Assembly (NCBI GenBank): GCA_037349105.1
Contig: JAYJMM010000105.1
Coordinates: forward strand, 558,001-622,000
Direction: 5' to 3'
DNA: 64,000 nt
Origin: Limnomonas spitsbergensis
Lineage: Eukaryota > Chlorophyta > Chlorophyceae > Chlamydomonadales
Below, one piece after another: positions 35,719 through 46,022 of this stretch. The notes beneath the pieces are model-generated. The model was not told where the DNA came from and did not search any database. It worked only from the letters and a program-made list of their open reading frames with translations. Position 1 is the first letter of the stretch, and each line of letters begins with the position of its first letter. The position numbers and the translations under genes are program-made.

Positions 35719-36236
35719 GTCAATGACGTTACATCCCAGGTCCCTACTGGAAAAGGCTTGGCAGCGTGGGTGCCCAACAGTGAAGGCGGGGGGGAAACCT
35801 TCGATTAGCCAAGCCAAGTGCCCGGCAGCAGCGCCCCACGTAGTGGGATATGGTCATACAGAAAGCATATTCCGAGCTGCGTTCATTGCTGCTCAGCGGT
35901 GCCCCGGGACCAGAGCGCAAGACAGCCAGGCAGCTGTATAAGTCCACCGCACGCCGCCGAAACCAGCATTTAACATGTTGCCGCGGCTATAGCAGAAAGG
36001 CTACAACGTCTATCGGGAGAATCTGCAAGACAGGCAGCATGCTTACCCCACCACGGCTGTCTACTCCCAAAAGTGGGAGGCTCACTTGCGGTACTAGCAA
36101 CTTACCGCCAGCCCGCCCCCCTCTGCAACAGTGCCATAGCCCAGTCTGTCCCCTCCTAGCGCGCAACAAGACGACATGGGCATATCCGCCGATCAGGTAG
36201 CCTCTTGCATCGACCGGACCTTCTCCCACATGCAAG
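35719..36236 (-). mobile_element. diverged 3' fragment of LINE family A
   Basis: It begins (3' end on the minus strand) with GTCAATGACGTTACATCC at 35719-35736, then the family's GC-rich block in diverged form (GGCAGCGTGGGTGCCCAAC at about 35767-35785). The body has no recognisable coding part and abuts the next copy at about 36237. It may be a separate truncated insertion or the remains of a target copy interrupted by the longer one. Confidence 0.55.
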
Positions 36237-38452
36237 CCAATAACGCTACACCTCTGGGCCCGCTCAAAGCTCGGCCGCGTGGGTGCCCAAATGTTCAGAA
36301 GGGAGAAAAGAGGAAATTAAAAGGAAGAGGGGGGAAAGGAATAAAAGGAGGGGCCGGGGAGGCAAAGAAGACCAAGTCCGACACCTGAGGTCCACTAGAG
36401 AGTAGCCCTGAACAAAGCCTCTAACAAAAAGGCCACAAAGCAGGCGTATCCCACCCCTGCTTGGCCGTGAGGGCGTCCCACTGATCAGAAGGGAGAAGTG
36501 AAGAAACTAAAAAGGGGGCAAACAACAAGAACAACAAACAAAAAAGGAGCAAAAGAGAAGGCCGGAAAGGCAAACGACACCGGCGCCTCAGAATCCCTAC
36601 AGACTAACCCTGAACAATGCCCACAGCACAGTCCACAAAAGCAAGTGCATCCCACCCCTGCTCTGCCTGTTACAGCTGGTGGAAGTTAGTGACAGCGTCC
36701 GGAGGACCTGCCCATCCCCGCTCCCGTAACTGCTCCCTGACACTAGGGCACTGGATGTAGCGCATCCTCCACCTGCTCGCTATCCCCCCGTGCCCAACAC
36801 CGCTGGCAGCAGCGTGCCTCTCGCCGCTGACTGTTGCGCCGTCCTCTGGTATCAGCCGTGCTGATCGCGCCGAGCCGCAGTCGCGAATTTATGCGCACAC
36901 AAGCACACTCCCTCTAGCTAGTGCGGCTCTTGGCTTGCGCCAGCACGGCACCGGCCGTGGACTGGAACCAGGCGCAGTAGGTTGCCGCAGATCTGTGCTC
37001 GGTGGTAGGGTCCCTGGGGTCCTCACCGCCGCTTGCGTCCAGCCGGTTTGCTCGTAGGCTGCGTCAACGAGTGCCAACACCTCTGTGACGGTAGGCGCTG
37101 TAGGGCAGCTGCTGCCTCGCACAAGGCGGGGGTGGCTGCCCCCCGCTCCAGGTCCTCTAATGCACCCAGCAGATCAGAGCACCAGGTGCGGCAGCCAGTG
37201 CCCTGGCTGACTGCAAGCTGCATATCTGCTGCCATGGCTTGATCCATGAGAGGGCTGTATTGCTGTGCCTCCGGTGCCACCGCTGCATTGTAGAAGCGGA
37301 GGATATGGGCCCACCAGTCTCGCTGTAGTGGCTGGAGCTGCAGCTGTCTCAGGACTCCCCAACTGGCGGCTGATGCAGGTAGCTCCGCAGCCTGGCGTAG
37401 GTGCTGCAGTAAGCTGGACTGCATTTTGCTGGAGAGACATTGCCGCGGCCGAAGGTGGCTGGTGGCCCACACCACGTCGCCGTAGTTGGCCGCAGGCGCT
37501 GCGTACACAGCTGCCAGCCTGATGCGGGTTGGAAGATGGCGCCTTAGGCCCACCTTGGCTGCCATGCGGCGAACACGGTGCAGCGCGGTAGCCAAAGGTG
37601 CCTCTCTACCCTCCATGGCCCTCTTCAGGTCGCTGCTTTCGTGCTGAGTGATGCCCAAGAACTTGAATTATTGGACACGCTTCAGCACGGTACGGTCAGG
37701 GCCATACACGCAAACATGGGCTGGCTGTCGGTGCTGCGGTGCTAAGCGGCTGCCAAACTCCATGATCTCTGTCTTACTGACATTGACCTGAAGCTGTTTA
37801 TGTGCTGCATATTCATGCAAGGCATCAAGCATGCGTTGCAGCCCTGCTGGGGTGCGGGCTAGCAAGGAGAGGTCATCCGCATACAGCAGGCAGCGTAGCT
37901 GTCGCCCCGCCTGCATGTCAATGCCCTCTGCCGGGCACTTGGCTGCGAGCATGGCCAGCAGGTCACTGAGGTAAAGGCTGAAAAGCAGGGGGCTCAGGAG
38001 GCAGCCCTGTTTGATGCCCCTGGTGCAAGGCACAGGACCAGTGCGCTTGTGGCCGTCAGTGAGCGTGTAAACTGCACTGGCATAAAGCGCTTGCGCCGCG
38101 CGTAACAGGCGTGCAGGCATGTGAAGATGCTCGCATAAATGCCACCACAGCTGCTCCTGGGGCACGCTGTCATAGGCCTTTGTGAAGTCCACAAAGGCCA
38201 CATGCAGCTTGCCACGGCCTGCAGCTGCCCGTTGAGCATGGACTGCATGCCCGAGCAGAAAAGCAGCCTGGAGCGTGCTACGGCGCTGTTGAAAACCAAA
38301 CTGCTCAGGAGGGATGTGGCCGTACAATCGTGCCCACTCATCAGTGATGGCAGTGTGCATGCTGGCATACAGCCGGTAAATCACGCTGGTGATGGCGATG
38401 GGCCGGTAATAATCGGGATCAAGGGGGTCGCCCTTCTTGTGCACAGGCTAGG
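36237..38452 (-). mobile_element. 5'-truncated LINE family A copy with near-intact reverse transcriptase
   Basis: The minus strand starts inside the reverse transcriptase (HKKGDPLDPDYYRPI at 38444) and carries its main blocks: PPEQFGFQQRRSTLQAAFLL, FVDFTKAYDSVPQ, GIKQGCLLSPLLFSLYLSDL, and LLYADDLSLLARTP with the catalytic Asp pair, then VNVSKTEIMEFG. A single TAA near 37665 breaks the frame before FKFLGITQ. The sister copy has Glu-Leu-Lys there, which suggests GAA to TAA. The frame then runs to about 37023 and ends in a Cys-rich segment (CCQRCWARG, about 36.8 kb). The 3' region holds two tandem units of about 190 bp (36273-36462 and 36463-36652) before the terminus at about 36237. No endonuclease remains. 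It lies between the converging pyruvate decarboxylase and alcohol dehydrogenase genes. Confidence 0.92.
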
Positions 38453-39133
38453 TCCCTGAGGTATAAGTCGTTGACTATTCCAGGTGGAAGAGAGCTAACC
38501 AAAGGATATGAGGGTTACGTGTTTACTTCGTAAAAAGTTATCACCACATTGTTAGCGAGCCTTTGCACGGACAGGCAGAGGGCAACGGGACACGACAGGA
38601 AAGGTATCATGCTGCTTCAACCAACACATTGTCTTGTGCACCGTATTAGGTTTAATTGCGGTTCCCAGACGTGCATCATCGCTCGCTTCTTACCGAAGGC
38701 ACACTGGTCAGTGTGGAATGAAGAACCTAATTCTATAAATTCATCTTAACATGGACAAAATCGTGCGCAGTGACTGCTTAGCTCACTTTTCCCGTGGCTG
38801 CTGCTGGCTATTTCCTCATGAATGTCAATTACAAACCTTGTCCCGCAGGACACATAAAATATACGTACACCACTTTTAGGTAGAGTGTTGAGAATCAACA
38901 TACAAATACTTAATAAAGTTCAACGTACCAGTATGAAGCAAGCTATGTGCAACAAATGCAAGGGCGTCAGGCCCAATGTACATACCTAGTCTTGTGCACG
39001 GAGCCACCATCACATTTTGGTAGGGCGAAGATTGATTTAGTCCCATCATTATCAATGTTGATCTATCAAATTCTTGTAAACAGTGCCTCGAATTAATTGC
39101 CAGTGGCAGCACCACTGAAAGGCCGGTGGTGGC
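38453..39133. other. 3' flank of alcohol dehydrogenase gene, no gene recognised
   Basis: About 680 bp without a supported frame between the truncated 5' end of the LINE and the stop codon of the alcohol dehydrogenase. It should include the dehydrogenase 3' UTR. Confidence 0.4.
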
Positions 39134-42100
39134 TTACTGAGTGAAAGCCTGCTCGAACAAGGCAATAACCGTGGGATGATCTGGCTGGACGGGGTTTGTA
39201 AGGCCGCAGGCATCCTGAAGGAGGAGGTGAGGGGAGAGCGAGGGATTTGAGTGATGGAAGGAAGATGCTCGCACAACCATGCACTCACATAATTGTATGA
39301 TCTGGCGTTAGGCAAGGCAGGGAGCTCACATGAGCCATACCAAAGGCCATAACCTGTGACATGCCAATAAAGCCACTCCTTGGTGGATGCGTTCGGGAGA
39401 GATAAACGTAATTAGCTGTTGGGCAACAGAGCCCCACCTTCATCGCGTTTGTTGCCAGCGTGGGGAAGTCCTCCCTCTTGACCATGCCACCTGGCAGCGC
39501 CTGCAGGTTCTTGGGGATCCCCACATCAGAAGACAGGGCTCGCACCTCTGCCAGGGCCTTCTTGATGGCCAGCTGGGAGTCCTCACCAACGTCCTTGATG
39601 CCCATGGCCTGTACACCCCGAAAATTATGTCAGGAACTGAAACCTCGAGAACAGGCGTGTTAAGAGTCAACTGAGCGACACTAAAGATCACATTTACCTT
39701 GAAATTTGTTCATTTTACATCGATGAATTGTTGTCCCATGTCCACTCCTAAAATGCAATGACAAGTACAGCAGTCCCACCTCAGCAATATCGATGAACAG
39801 CTCTGGCACGGCCTTGGAGTTGTACTCCATCACCACGGGCAGCAGGATGGCATTGCACACACCATGAGGCAGGTTGTAGAAGCCTCCGAGCTGGTGAGCC
39901 ATAGCGTGCACAAAGCCTAGCGAGGCATTGTTGAAGGCAATGCCGGCCAGGTACTCAGCGTAGGCCATCATCTCGCGCGCCTGTAGCGGAGGACAGGAGA
40001 GGGCGGGTTTGAGGAGCTAATTTTAAAACCAGTAAGCTAGGGAGGATCAGCATGGCATGTACTCATTATCAAAAACACACCTTTTCATGATGATTCGAAG
40101 GGCTCGGTGTTGTGTGGGCTGCCTCGGGCCAAATTCATATGCCCGCACCAACTTAAGCTCCTCCCTCATACGACAGTATCTCGGATCTTACCTTACTATG
40201 GGCCCTGATCTCACCTTCAGGTCCTTCCCGTCAGACACTGCCCCGCGCAGATAGACACTGATGAGACGGATGGCATGCAGAGCAGAGGCGTCCGTGACGG
40301 GGGTTGAGGCGGTGGAGAGGTACGCCTCGATCGCGTGGGTCAGGGCATCCATCCCAGTGGCAGCAGTCAGGCCCTTGGGCATGCCCACCTGGAGGCAGAG
40401 ACAACAAGGGGGCAAGAATAACATCATCACATCTATATGATTTGAAACATCCCTGGTCGCAAAATTCTAGCTCTGCAGACACCCCTGCCATACCACCATA
40501 CCGAATTATCTCTCCTGTTAATTCGACACCCTGAACCTTGACATCAAAAGTACCAGGGCACCGTGCTAAACTACTATCCACACCCACCATGAGGTTGCTG
40601 TCATTGACAGAAATGTTGGGAGTGAGCTTGTTGTCCACAATGGCCATCTTGACGTGACGTGCTTTGTCAGTGATGATGCAGAAGCGCGTCATCTCAGCTG
40701 CAGGCAGAGGGGTGGAGGGGGATATTTGGTGGGAGGGGAGGAAGAGGCGGCAGAAAGAGATGACGTGGAAGGATGCAGGAACGGGGGGATAGGCAAGCTG
40801 GGGAATGTTCAAGCGTGCACAGAGGAATGAACAGACGCGCTACACCGGAATGCAAATGCTGGGGCCCTAGCTCCTCTAAATTGCGCGAGGTCTGTCAACA
40901 TGTTTTCATCAGTCTTGGGCTGGCAACAAAATATTGCTTGGGCTGCAGGTCTCATGCAGACTGTCAGCAGCATAGCATTGGGCTGTCATGAAAATGTACT
41001 CTTAACCATCACAAACCTGCGGTGCCTGCCGTGGTATTGACTGCCACCAGTGGCAGCATTGCCTTCTTCACATTGTTCAGCCCCTCAAAATCTTGAACCT
41101 GTTGGTTCACATCAAGAGGGCAGGAGGAGAGGGTCAGGTCAGCAAGGTCAGTAAGGTCAGCAAGCTGCGCTGTTGAGACAGGCAGAGACTGGGGAGGAGA
41201 TGGAAGGATGTAAAGCAGCAAGCGTAAACATAATCAAGCGTCAATTGACAAGTTTGGCAAAACCTTAAGCTCACACCACCCACACCAAACCATGACACAC
41301 TCCTCACCGTGCCTCCGTTGGTGACCAGCGCAGCGACAGCCTTGCCACAGTCGTGAGGGGAGCCACCTCCGAAGGAAATAATGAAGTCGCAGCTGTTTTC
41401 AATTGCCATCTTGGTTCCGAGTTCCACCTGATCCACAGTCGGATTAGGCTCGCAGCCATCAAACAGGGTGTACTTGATTTCCAGCTTATCCAGCAGCGTG
41501 GTCAGCGGCTCCGTGGCACCGATCTTGTGCAGCACGGCGTCAGTCACAATAAGAGCGCTGTGGTTGGGTTTAGGCAGAGTATGAGATCGTCAGTCAGGAG
41601 ACAAGTGTGTGGAGACAGGAGAAGGTCATCATTCCAGGCCCCAAGATGTGTGATGAGGCAGGCTGCAACGTGCATGGGAATCAGCGTGAATTTGACATGT
41701 TTAAGGTCTCTTCAGTCATGCCTAACAAGTTGGATGTTTCTCATACCTCGAGGAACTATCAGGCTGCTGCGGCACAATGCAATGGGTCATTGGCCTCAAA
41801 GGATTGAAGCAGCTGCACTCACTGCTTAAGACCGAGGTCCTTGATCACATCTCCCGCTGCATAGAGGGCGCCAGGGCCCAGGACTGGAGGAGGGCAGCAG
41901 GAGGGGAGCAAGCGAGGTGGGTTAGCATTGCTTAGTGCACGCTCAAAAATTTGTGTGTGTACTAGCAGTTATGTTAGGGGCCTTGAGCCAGACATTCGAA
42001 AGGCAAGGTGGCCCACGACATACTCTGGCTTCTCAGCGACGTCAGATGAGTGGTTACAAGTCAGCGATAGGTTGGGTAGGTTGACGAGTGAAAGCTTGAC

Positions 42101-42267
42101 TGCAATACTGCATCATGCAGTACGCTATCCATGTGACAACAGCCAAAACTCTTACCAGCTGTAGATGGGTTGAAGAAGAAGGAGGAGGAAGAGGAGGAAT
42201 GGTGGAAGCCCTGGCCATGGCTACCCTGAGTGGTGTGCCTGGCGAGCTCGGTCAGCTGAGCTTCAGC
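39134..42267 (-). CDS. iron-containing alcohol dehydrogenase, AdhB/YiaY type
   Basis: It would reduce acetaldehyde to ethanol with NAD(P)H. Nine minus-strand exons agree in phase: 42267-42156, 41883-41823, 41557-41308, 41098-41017, 40697-40588, 40388-40215, 39980-39780, 39608-39438 and 39214-39134, about 413 residues. Group III signatures are [15 protein letters not shown] at the N-terminus, [12 protein letters not shown] (nucleotide binding), [38 protein letters not shown], and the metal ligands in [32 protein letters not shown]. It is closer to Zymomonas AdhB and E. coli YiaY than to the AdhE fusion (no aldehyde dehydrogenase domain). An N-terminal Ser/His-rich stretch ([10 protein letters not shown]) precedes the fold, and the first exon upstream of 42267 was not found, so a transit peptide is possible. 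It converges with the pyruvate decarboxylase gene. Confidence 0.96.
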
Positions 42268-43890
42268 CTGTGTGGTCACGAAGCGCGGGAAATGAGGGAA
42301 GAGGAAAACATGTTGACTTTATACCGTACATTAGAATGCAGGTAAGTTCTACCATTAGGCAGGAGACGCATCTAGATGTGTCTTTCTTTGGTAGCATGAG
42401 CCTTGGCCTGTGTCATAGAGCACAACGAAGGGGAAGGTGTGAGGTCCCGGACTCCCGGCACCGGTGAAGTCGGAGAACGTGTCGGATATTCTGTTCCAGA
42501 GGAATCGTCTAGAAACCAACCCATTCTGCCGGGCATGATTCTTAGAGTAGCTGTGCATCGCGCTATATATTTGCGATACAGGGCACCCTTTCGGCCAGCA
42601 GATAAGCCGGTGGGGCACTGCGTCATCAACCGATGAGGGCTAACACCCCGAATTCATGAGATCAGGCAGACGACCAAATCAAAAGATAGTCAAGGCTTAC
42701 CGTTGCATGTACTACACTGCTCGGTCGCGATGACAGAGGAAGACATACATGCAGTGGCGACGTGGACACAGCGGGAATGGGCCGTGACGTAGGCCGGCAG
42801 TGGGTTCGGGCCTTGAGCATCATTGTTGCAACTTTGTGACGGAAATGGAATTTTCGTGTAAGTTGCGATTATGCAAAATGGCAATTCCCACAGTCGTTTA
42901 TGAGCATGCGTGGTCGTCGTTTTGGCCGGTGTCGGAGCCCTCACACTTCGAGACGCGCTGAAAAAGAAATATGTCATACACTTTTCCGAAAGGATCCCAC
43001 CGTTGGTCCCGTCTAGGCGTTGAGCCCTATCAGAAGCTGGCACGCAGCTGCTGTGGGATCGTCATCCCCCAGCGTCATTCCTGCATCATCCAGTCAGCCT
43101 GTCCTTCCCCAAATCCACGCCGCATCGGCGTTGTCTTTTATCTTCGAGCCCACGGGCATGCAGGTTAGCCTGCACTTTATTTCCTACACTTGTCAGAGCC
43201 ATGGCATGACACCAACCGGCATTAAAAACGACCTTGTGGTCTTGGGCACCCGGGTCTCGGGGCATAAGTAGGGGGGTAAAAGCGGTGACCTGTGGAAGCT
43301 GTGACCTCTACACAATTGGTTCCAATGACTTTGTCATGGTTCCAATGACTTTGTCACGACATTGATGCTTACACTCTTTCAGCCCATCTGCTGCCATTGC
43401 CCATTGGACCCCCCGCACGGCCTGCAATCCCTGACTCAAGCAGATAGGCCCCCTTTCATGCCCTACCCACGGCATGTACACCAGCCCTGCTATTATATAT
43501 CTCCAAAGTGCACTCAACCGTGTTCTGACTGCACCAGCCCACTTGATGACCAGGATATCTTGCACTTTCTCTGAAATCAGATTACGGTTTCGATTCTGGA
43601 CAGTGAGGTCCTCCTATCGTTCCAACAGCTCATCTACCCTGCATGCTGGATTCAAACATGTGTGGCCGGCCACATGCTGTATTATTCCTGCTCAAAGCGT
43701 CGCATGCCATCCTGCGTTTATTTCTGTGAGAAAAGGCCTCAGTCAAGAATTTAACTTCTACCTAGCCTGCTGAGCATTTTGGCATCAAAATGACATTCCC
43801 TTTAGTCACTGAGTTCCTCTTCATCTGCGCGACAAGAAAAACAGGAACTGGAATGTTCAGATGGGTCAGGGTAAAAATGAGTTGGCTACC
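42268..43890. other. upstream region of alcohol dehydrogenase, start exon not resolved
   Basis: This stretch should contain the first exon and promoter of the minus-strand dehydrogenase. Two minus frames (42355-42618 and 42690-43043) begin with Met and have Ser/Arg/Thr-rich composition, as transit peptides do, but no splice link could be shown. A 20-bp tandem duplication (GGTTCCAATGACTTTGTCAY) sits at about 43318-43358. Confidence 0.4.
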
Positions 43891-43897
43891 CTCCCTC

Positions 43898-45703
43898 CTA
43901 CAGCTCCTCCCACGCGCAGCTGCCTCCAAATGCATCCCGTGGAACTTGAATTACTGCATCAGCAGACACTTTTGTCTTTCCCACTCCCCTACTATCAGAG
44001 GCTATCTTGCTCAGCCTCGTTACAGAGGGTTGTGGCTGAGTCGCAACACCACCGGCAGGCAGTTCTGCTGTCACCGCCTTGCGCTTGGCACCGCCAACCC
44101 CTGCCATGGTCGACAGCCCTCCGGGTGCCTTCCCTGCACCGGGCCTCCCTCCTGCGCCTGTTGGGGGTCGCCTGGCCACTGCTGTCCTCTTCTGTTGCGC
44201 TCCCCCAGGTAACACGCTTTTGTCTCCGCCAGCATCCCCTAAGTGCCCACCAGCTGCTGTCGCGGAGTGGCTGGCCCCACAGGCTGTCACAGCCGATCCA
44301 GCGAAGGCACTCCATGGAGGCATCTGCCCAGCATTACTTACTGCCCCATACCCCCCTGCTGGGGCGGTTGCGCCCGGCGCCTGCACTTGGTCAGAATGGG
44401 GTCCCCCACAACTGCCGCTGCCCCCCGCCCATTGTGTCTGGAATGGATTGAATCCTGTCCCTGCCATTCCCCTAGCTCCTGAAGCCTCGTTTGCTGCTGG
44501 CCCCGAAGTGAATGCTGGGCCCTGTGCCGGCCCAAAGCCTGGGTAAGCTGGTGCCTGAAAGCTGCTAGCGTGGTTCAGGTGTATGGGAACTGGCTGCTGT
44601 CTGGGCATTGGAACCTGTTGTTGCGGGTGTTTCTGGGGCTGCCAAGCTGGCCATTGCTGCTGCTGCTGGTGTTGCTCCTGCTGCCGCGTCATCTGCTGCC
44701 TGCCCTGTACAGCCTGTTCTTGCTGATTCTGCTGCATGGAGTGGTTGTGCGAGGCAAAGCCAGCTTGAGCATGTGCCGAAGCGGGAACTCCAGCCCAGGG
44801 TGCATGTGCCGGAAGCAGGCCCATAGGCATGGCTGGCGAATGAAAGGAGGCACCCAGCATAGCGCTGCTTCCGGTACAAAAAGGATTACCTGCTACACCA
44901 GAGGGGCCCTGTTGTTGGGGCTGGTGACACGGGACGCTACGGGCGGTTCCACATGGCAGTTGCGGCCGCAATGCACTGTTGAGCTGATATGGGCCCCCGC
45001 CTTCAGACGTGGTGTGCCTTGCGGGCATCAGATGCTGTTGCAGCGTTGGTATAGGAGGTCCTTCGGGCCGGGATGGCATCGCTGAATTCACAGGCAGGGG
45101 GGCGGGTTGGGCAGCAGGCAGGCCCAGGGAGGCAGGAAAGGCCGAGCAGGAGGGCAGGCTTACTGGCTGCCGACCTGGCTGTGGGGGTCTTTCTATATCG
45201 TTTGTGCTGGTGTGCAGTGCTTGCCTGTCAGCAAAAGGGATGCTGGCTGCTTTCTCAGGCAGCCCCTCCTCCTCATCTGGCTCCCAGCTGCTGAGGCCGC
45301 ATTCGTCGTCCTCCTCTCCCCGCTCCTCACTGATGTTGCTGGAGGAACTATCACCCGGAGGACTGCGGCCCTTAGGAAGCGCAGCCAGGGCAGCTGTAGC
45401 CCCAGCAACTGCACCGGCAGTAGAGACGCCTGCCTTCTGGATCTTCCTTAAGCTACGGACCTTGGAGGTGACACCTGATCTGATCTGCGCATCCTTGCCG
45501 TTGTCCAGCGCCTGCTGCTGATTGGTATCGCTGTTGGATCCTTCCCCAACCCTAGCCCTTTTAAAAGGGACCCTCTGTACTCGTGTCGTAGTTTCCTCCA
45601 TGGTGACGACTGCAAGCAGCAATACCATACAGCGAATTACTGATACCGGGTATATCAAGTTTCCAGCTTTACTATCCATGTGTGACAAACAGGCGCATGG
45701 CAT
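43898..45703 (-). CDS. large low-complexity reading frame (Gln/Gly/Ala/Pro-rich)
   Basis: A 601-residue open frame, far longer than chance would give in mixed-composition DNA. Coding probably begins near the internal VTMEETTTRVQRVPFKRARV segment, because an acceptor-like CTTGCAG lies just before it at about 45612. A basic motif PFKRARV follows, then acidic and Ser stretches (SSSSNISEERGEEDDECG), then Gln-, Pro-, Ala- and Gly-rich disorder to the end. No catalytic domain was seen. It lies about 300 bp downstream of the polyglutamine exon of the coiled-coil gene on the same strand, so it may be that gene's last exon. Composition suggests a disordered nuclear or scaffold protein, which is inference. 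Confidence 0.6.
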   Translation of the reverse strand: MPCACLSHMDSKAGNLIYPVSVIRCMVLLLAVVTMEETTTRVQRVPFKRARVGEGSNSDTNQQQALDNGKDAQIRSGVTSKVRSLRKIQKAGVSTAGAVAGATAALAALPKGRSPPGDSSSSNISEERGEEDDECGLSSWEPDEEEGLPEKAASIPFADRQALHTSTNDIERPPQPGRQPVSLPSCSAFPASLGLPAAQPAPLPVNSAMPSRPEGPPIPTLQQHLMPARHTTSEGGGPYQLNSALRPQLPCGTARSVPCHQPQQQGPSGVAGNPFCTGSSAMLGASFHSPAMPMGLLPAHAPWAGVPASAHAQAGFASHNHSMQQNQQEQAVQGRQQMTRQQEQHQQQQQWPAWQPQKHPQQQVPMPRQQPVPIHLNHASSFQAPAYPGFGPAQGPAFTSGPAANEASGARGMAGTGFNPFQTQWAGGSGSCGGPHSDQVQAPGATAPAGGYGAVSNAGQMPPWSAFAGSAVTACGASHSATAAGGHLGDAGGDKSVLPGGAQQKRTAVARRPPTGAGGRPGAGKAPGGLSTMAGVGGAKRKAVTAELPAGGVATQPQPSVTRLSKIASDSRGVGKTKVSADAVIQVPRDAFGGSCAWEEL

Positions 45704-46022
45704 CCGTGCTCATAATTGTTTTGCGAGTAATGCCGGTAACGGTTAAGGGATGAAACAGATTTCTCCCTAGAGCCTTCTTATACCGGTACGATATACCGAA
45801 AGGCTCCTAAGTGAGTAACAAGATGATAACAGAATGCCGCCTTGAAATACTGACATTGTGTGATCAACTTTTGAAGGTGACGGGGCTGTGGGTAAACGTA
45901 CAAATATAGTCTAGGCTCATGCTGTGATAATAATTTCATATCTTGACTTCCTCAAGGGCCTTAAGCTATCCAGTACTTGACAGCTTTTGAGGGCTTTCAC
46001 AACTTCCAACCCTGAATGGCAC

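Noticed and set aside
45073..45521. Plus-strand frames opposite the 601-residue minus frame
   Set aside because: Long complementary frames are expected opposite Gln/Ala/Gly-rich coding sequence. The minus frame is longer and begins after an acceptor-like site.
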